Shown here: in pieces, positions 63,175-64,000 of the stretch
Position numbering within the stretch: the first letter of the stretch is position 1
Layout of the letters: each line of letters starts with the position of its first letter
DNA from: Rhodopseudomonas palustris
GTDB lineage: Bacteria > Pseudomonadota > Alphaproteobacteria > Rhizobiales > Xanthobacteraceae
Direction of reading: 5' to 3'
Assembly (NCBI RefSeq): GCF_003591005.1
Contig: NZ_QYYD01000005.1
Location: 62,001 to 126,000 of the forward strand
Length of the DNA: 64,000 bases
The notes under the pieces: model-generated
The model's database searches: none
What the model was told of the DNA's origin: nothing
Seen by the model: only the letters and a program-made list of their open reading frames with translations
Position numbers and translations under genes: made by a program

Positions 63175-63876
63175 AAGATCACCCCCGGCAACTCGGGACT
63201 CTATCAAGTCCGAGTCAATATCTTCGTGGAGCGAAACTACAGTAATAAAACCTCAAAACCAGGATGCAGTCAAGTTGTAGTTGGCGCGCCCCTCTCGCAT
63301 GCGGCGACACGCCTCGCGCATCGGGGAACCATGTGCTGGAGGAGGCAGGCGTTCCTCATCCAAATCGCCAACGCTAACTTGAATACCCGATACGGGCCGC
63401 GGTGCTGATTCAGTTCAACGGGCGCGAAGTAGATTCGCCACGACCTCCGTCTTGTGCCTTTCAACTTGACGTTGTCGGCAACCTGGAAAGCGCCGCAAGT
63501 ACGTCACTTGCAGCTTTCGACAACGCAAATGCAGTTGCGCAATTATGATTCAAAGTTCGAAATTTCTGATTCAGCGCTCGATACTTTTGATTCAAGAACT
63601 GACGTTGTTAGAATTCGGCAATAACAATCCGAAGTAACGGCCCACCGCGGCGCTCCGCCCTGAGGCCGCTCTCGCGCCCTCCATCCTCGTCACATTGTGA
63701 GCAACGTTACTACTCGATTGCCGTCGCTCTCAGAAAGTGATCATGTTGGGTGAAATAGGATCAGTTCACCGGCGAAATTTGTCACTTGCAACGCCCTGCG
63801 CCAGACTGGAAAGGCTGGAAAGTGTGCCCGCGAAGGCGGCAGCGCTACCGGCACGACAGACCGAGAGGAGGCCAAC
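63175..63876. other. Gene-poor segment upstream of the maturase
   Basis: About 700 bases with no convincing intact gene; it must contain the maturase promoter on the minus strand. It also holds hexapeptide-repeat-like fragment 3 and a purine-rich stretch leading to the last gene's ribosome site. Confidence 0.5.
63461..63622 (+). pseudogene. Possible decayed hexapeptide-repeat fragment 3
   Basis: Reads VVGNLESAASTSLAAFDNAN and AVAQ in one frame, then YDSKFEISDSALDTFDSRTD in another, ending with a stop. It shares the 17-base word TCGAAATTTCTGATTCA (63557-63573) with 61053-61069 in fragment 1, each encoding EISDS. There is no start codon or ribosome site. Confidence 0.35.
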
Positions 63877-64000
63877 ATGGGAAAATCGAATACTAGGCGT
63901 CGCGATCATCAGGCAGAATATCAGAGAGCATACCGGCAGCAGCAGAAAGTATCCCGCAAGCCTTCACGAGACGATGTCGCGCGCTTGGCGCTCTATCTTA
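63877..64000 (+). CDS. Small basic hypothetical protein, partial
   Basis: N-terminal 41 residues of a gene running off the right edge. An excellent ribosome site (GAGAGGAGG) precedes the ATG by 6 bases. MGKSNTRRRDHQAEYQRAYR is followed by QQQKVSRKPSRDDVARLALYL: a strongly basic helical region and then a segment like a small helix-turn-helix start. I do not recognise the family; short proteins of this kind occur in mobile regions of Rhizobiales. Confidence 0.6.
   Translation, partial: MGKSNTRRRDHQAEYQRAYRQQQKVSRKPSRDDVARLALYL

Noticed and set aside
63270-63464. A 64-codon minus-strand frame upstream of the maturase, considered as a second peptide gene
   Set aside because: Arg/Cys-rich sequence without a ribosome binding site or leader-core organisation.

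Overview
The window looks like a chromosomal segment of a Rhodopseudomonas palustris-type alphaproteobacterium (Bradyrhizobium/Rhodopseudomonas group). The evidence is high GC with alphaproteobacterial gene families and synteny: mrcA-amiC-rne, aroQ-accB-accC, aat-DUF2155-NDUFA12, BA14K and DUF1236 proteins, a Porin_2-type porin, DraT/DraG control of nitrogenase, and an hmu heme-uptake locus with HmuP and HmuQ. The genus is an inference from gene content; no database was searched.

Layout. 1-9 kb: cell-wall genes (mrcA fragment, amiC), RNase E with a long leader and a His/Asp/Glu-rich insert in its S1 domain, the dicarboxylate carrier DctA, and an aminotransferase. 9-14 kb: envelope and stress proteins (M48-TPR protease, BA14K, DsbA-like, DUF1236). 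13.6-22 kb: aroQ-accBC, a translationally coupled three-gene phosphorelay (CHASE3 kinase, single-domain regulator, receiver-HisKA_2 kinase), a spermidine-synthase-like protein, an ion transporter and aat. 22-28 kb: DUF2155 and NDUFA12, normally neighbours, are separated by a 4-kb cassette (short-chain dehydrogenase, esterase, clan GH-A glycosidase, DJ-1-like hydratase). 28-35 kb: a glycine-rich BA14K protein, a DMT exporter, a lytic transglycosylase gene broken by a frameshift just before its catalytic domain, the major porin and tRNA-Ser(GCU).

35-47 kb: an AraC/VOC/SnoaL/VOC group, dinB, a 2'-5' RNA ligase-like gene, a TetR/hydrolase divergent pair with a clear palindromic operator, a NikR/TonB-receptor divergent pair with a near-consensus NikR box, small GrlR-like and PilZ proteins, and draT-draG.

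48.5-59.8 kb: a complete heme-iron system. Outer-membrane receptor HmuR, its energizer ExbB-ExbD-TonB, the ABC importer HmuTUV and the regulator HmuP are encoded together with both an oxygen-dependent heme monooxygenase (HmuQ) and the anaerobic route (ChuW/HutW radical SAM enzyme, ChuY-like reductase, HutX). An AT-rich 15-mer is shared by the hmuR and hmuP upstream regions and resembles an Irr/ICE box.

59.9-64 kb: immediately downstream of tRNA-Ser(UGA) the sequence becomes AT-richer and largely non-coding, with many hairpins. It carries a radical SAM/SPASM peptide maturase whose 3' end overlaps a 66-codon gene with a near-perfect ribosome binding site. This has the form of a RiPP maturase plus precursor and is the best candidate for an undescribed system. 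It is flanked on both sides by what look like decayed hexapeptide-repeat (left-handed beta-helix) gene fragments. No integrase lies inside the window.
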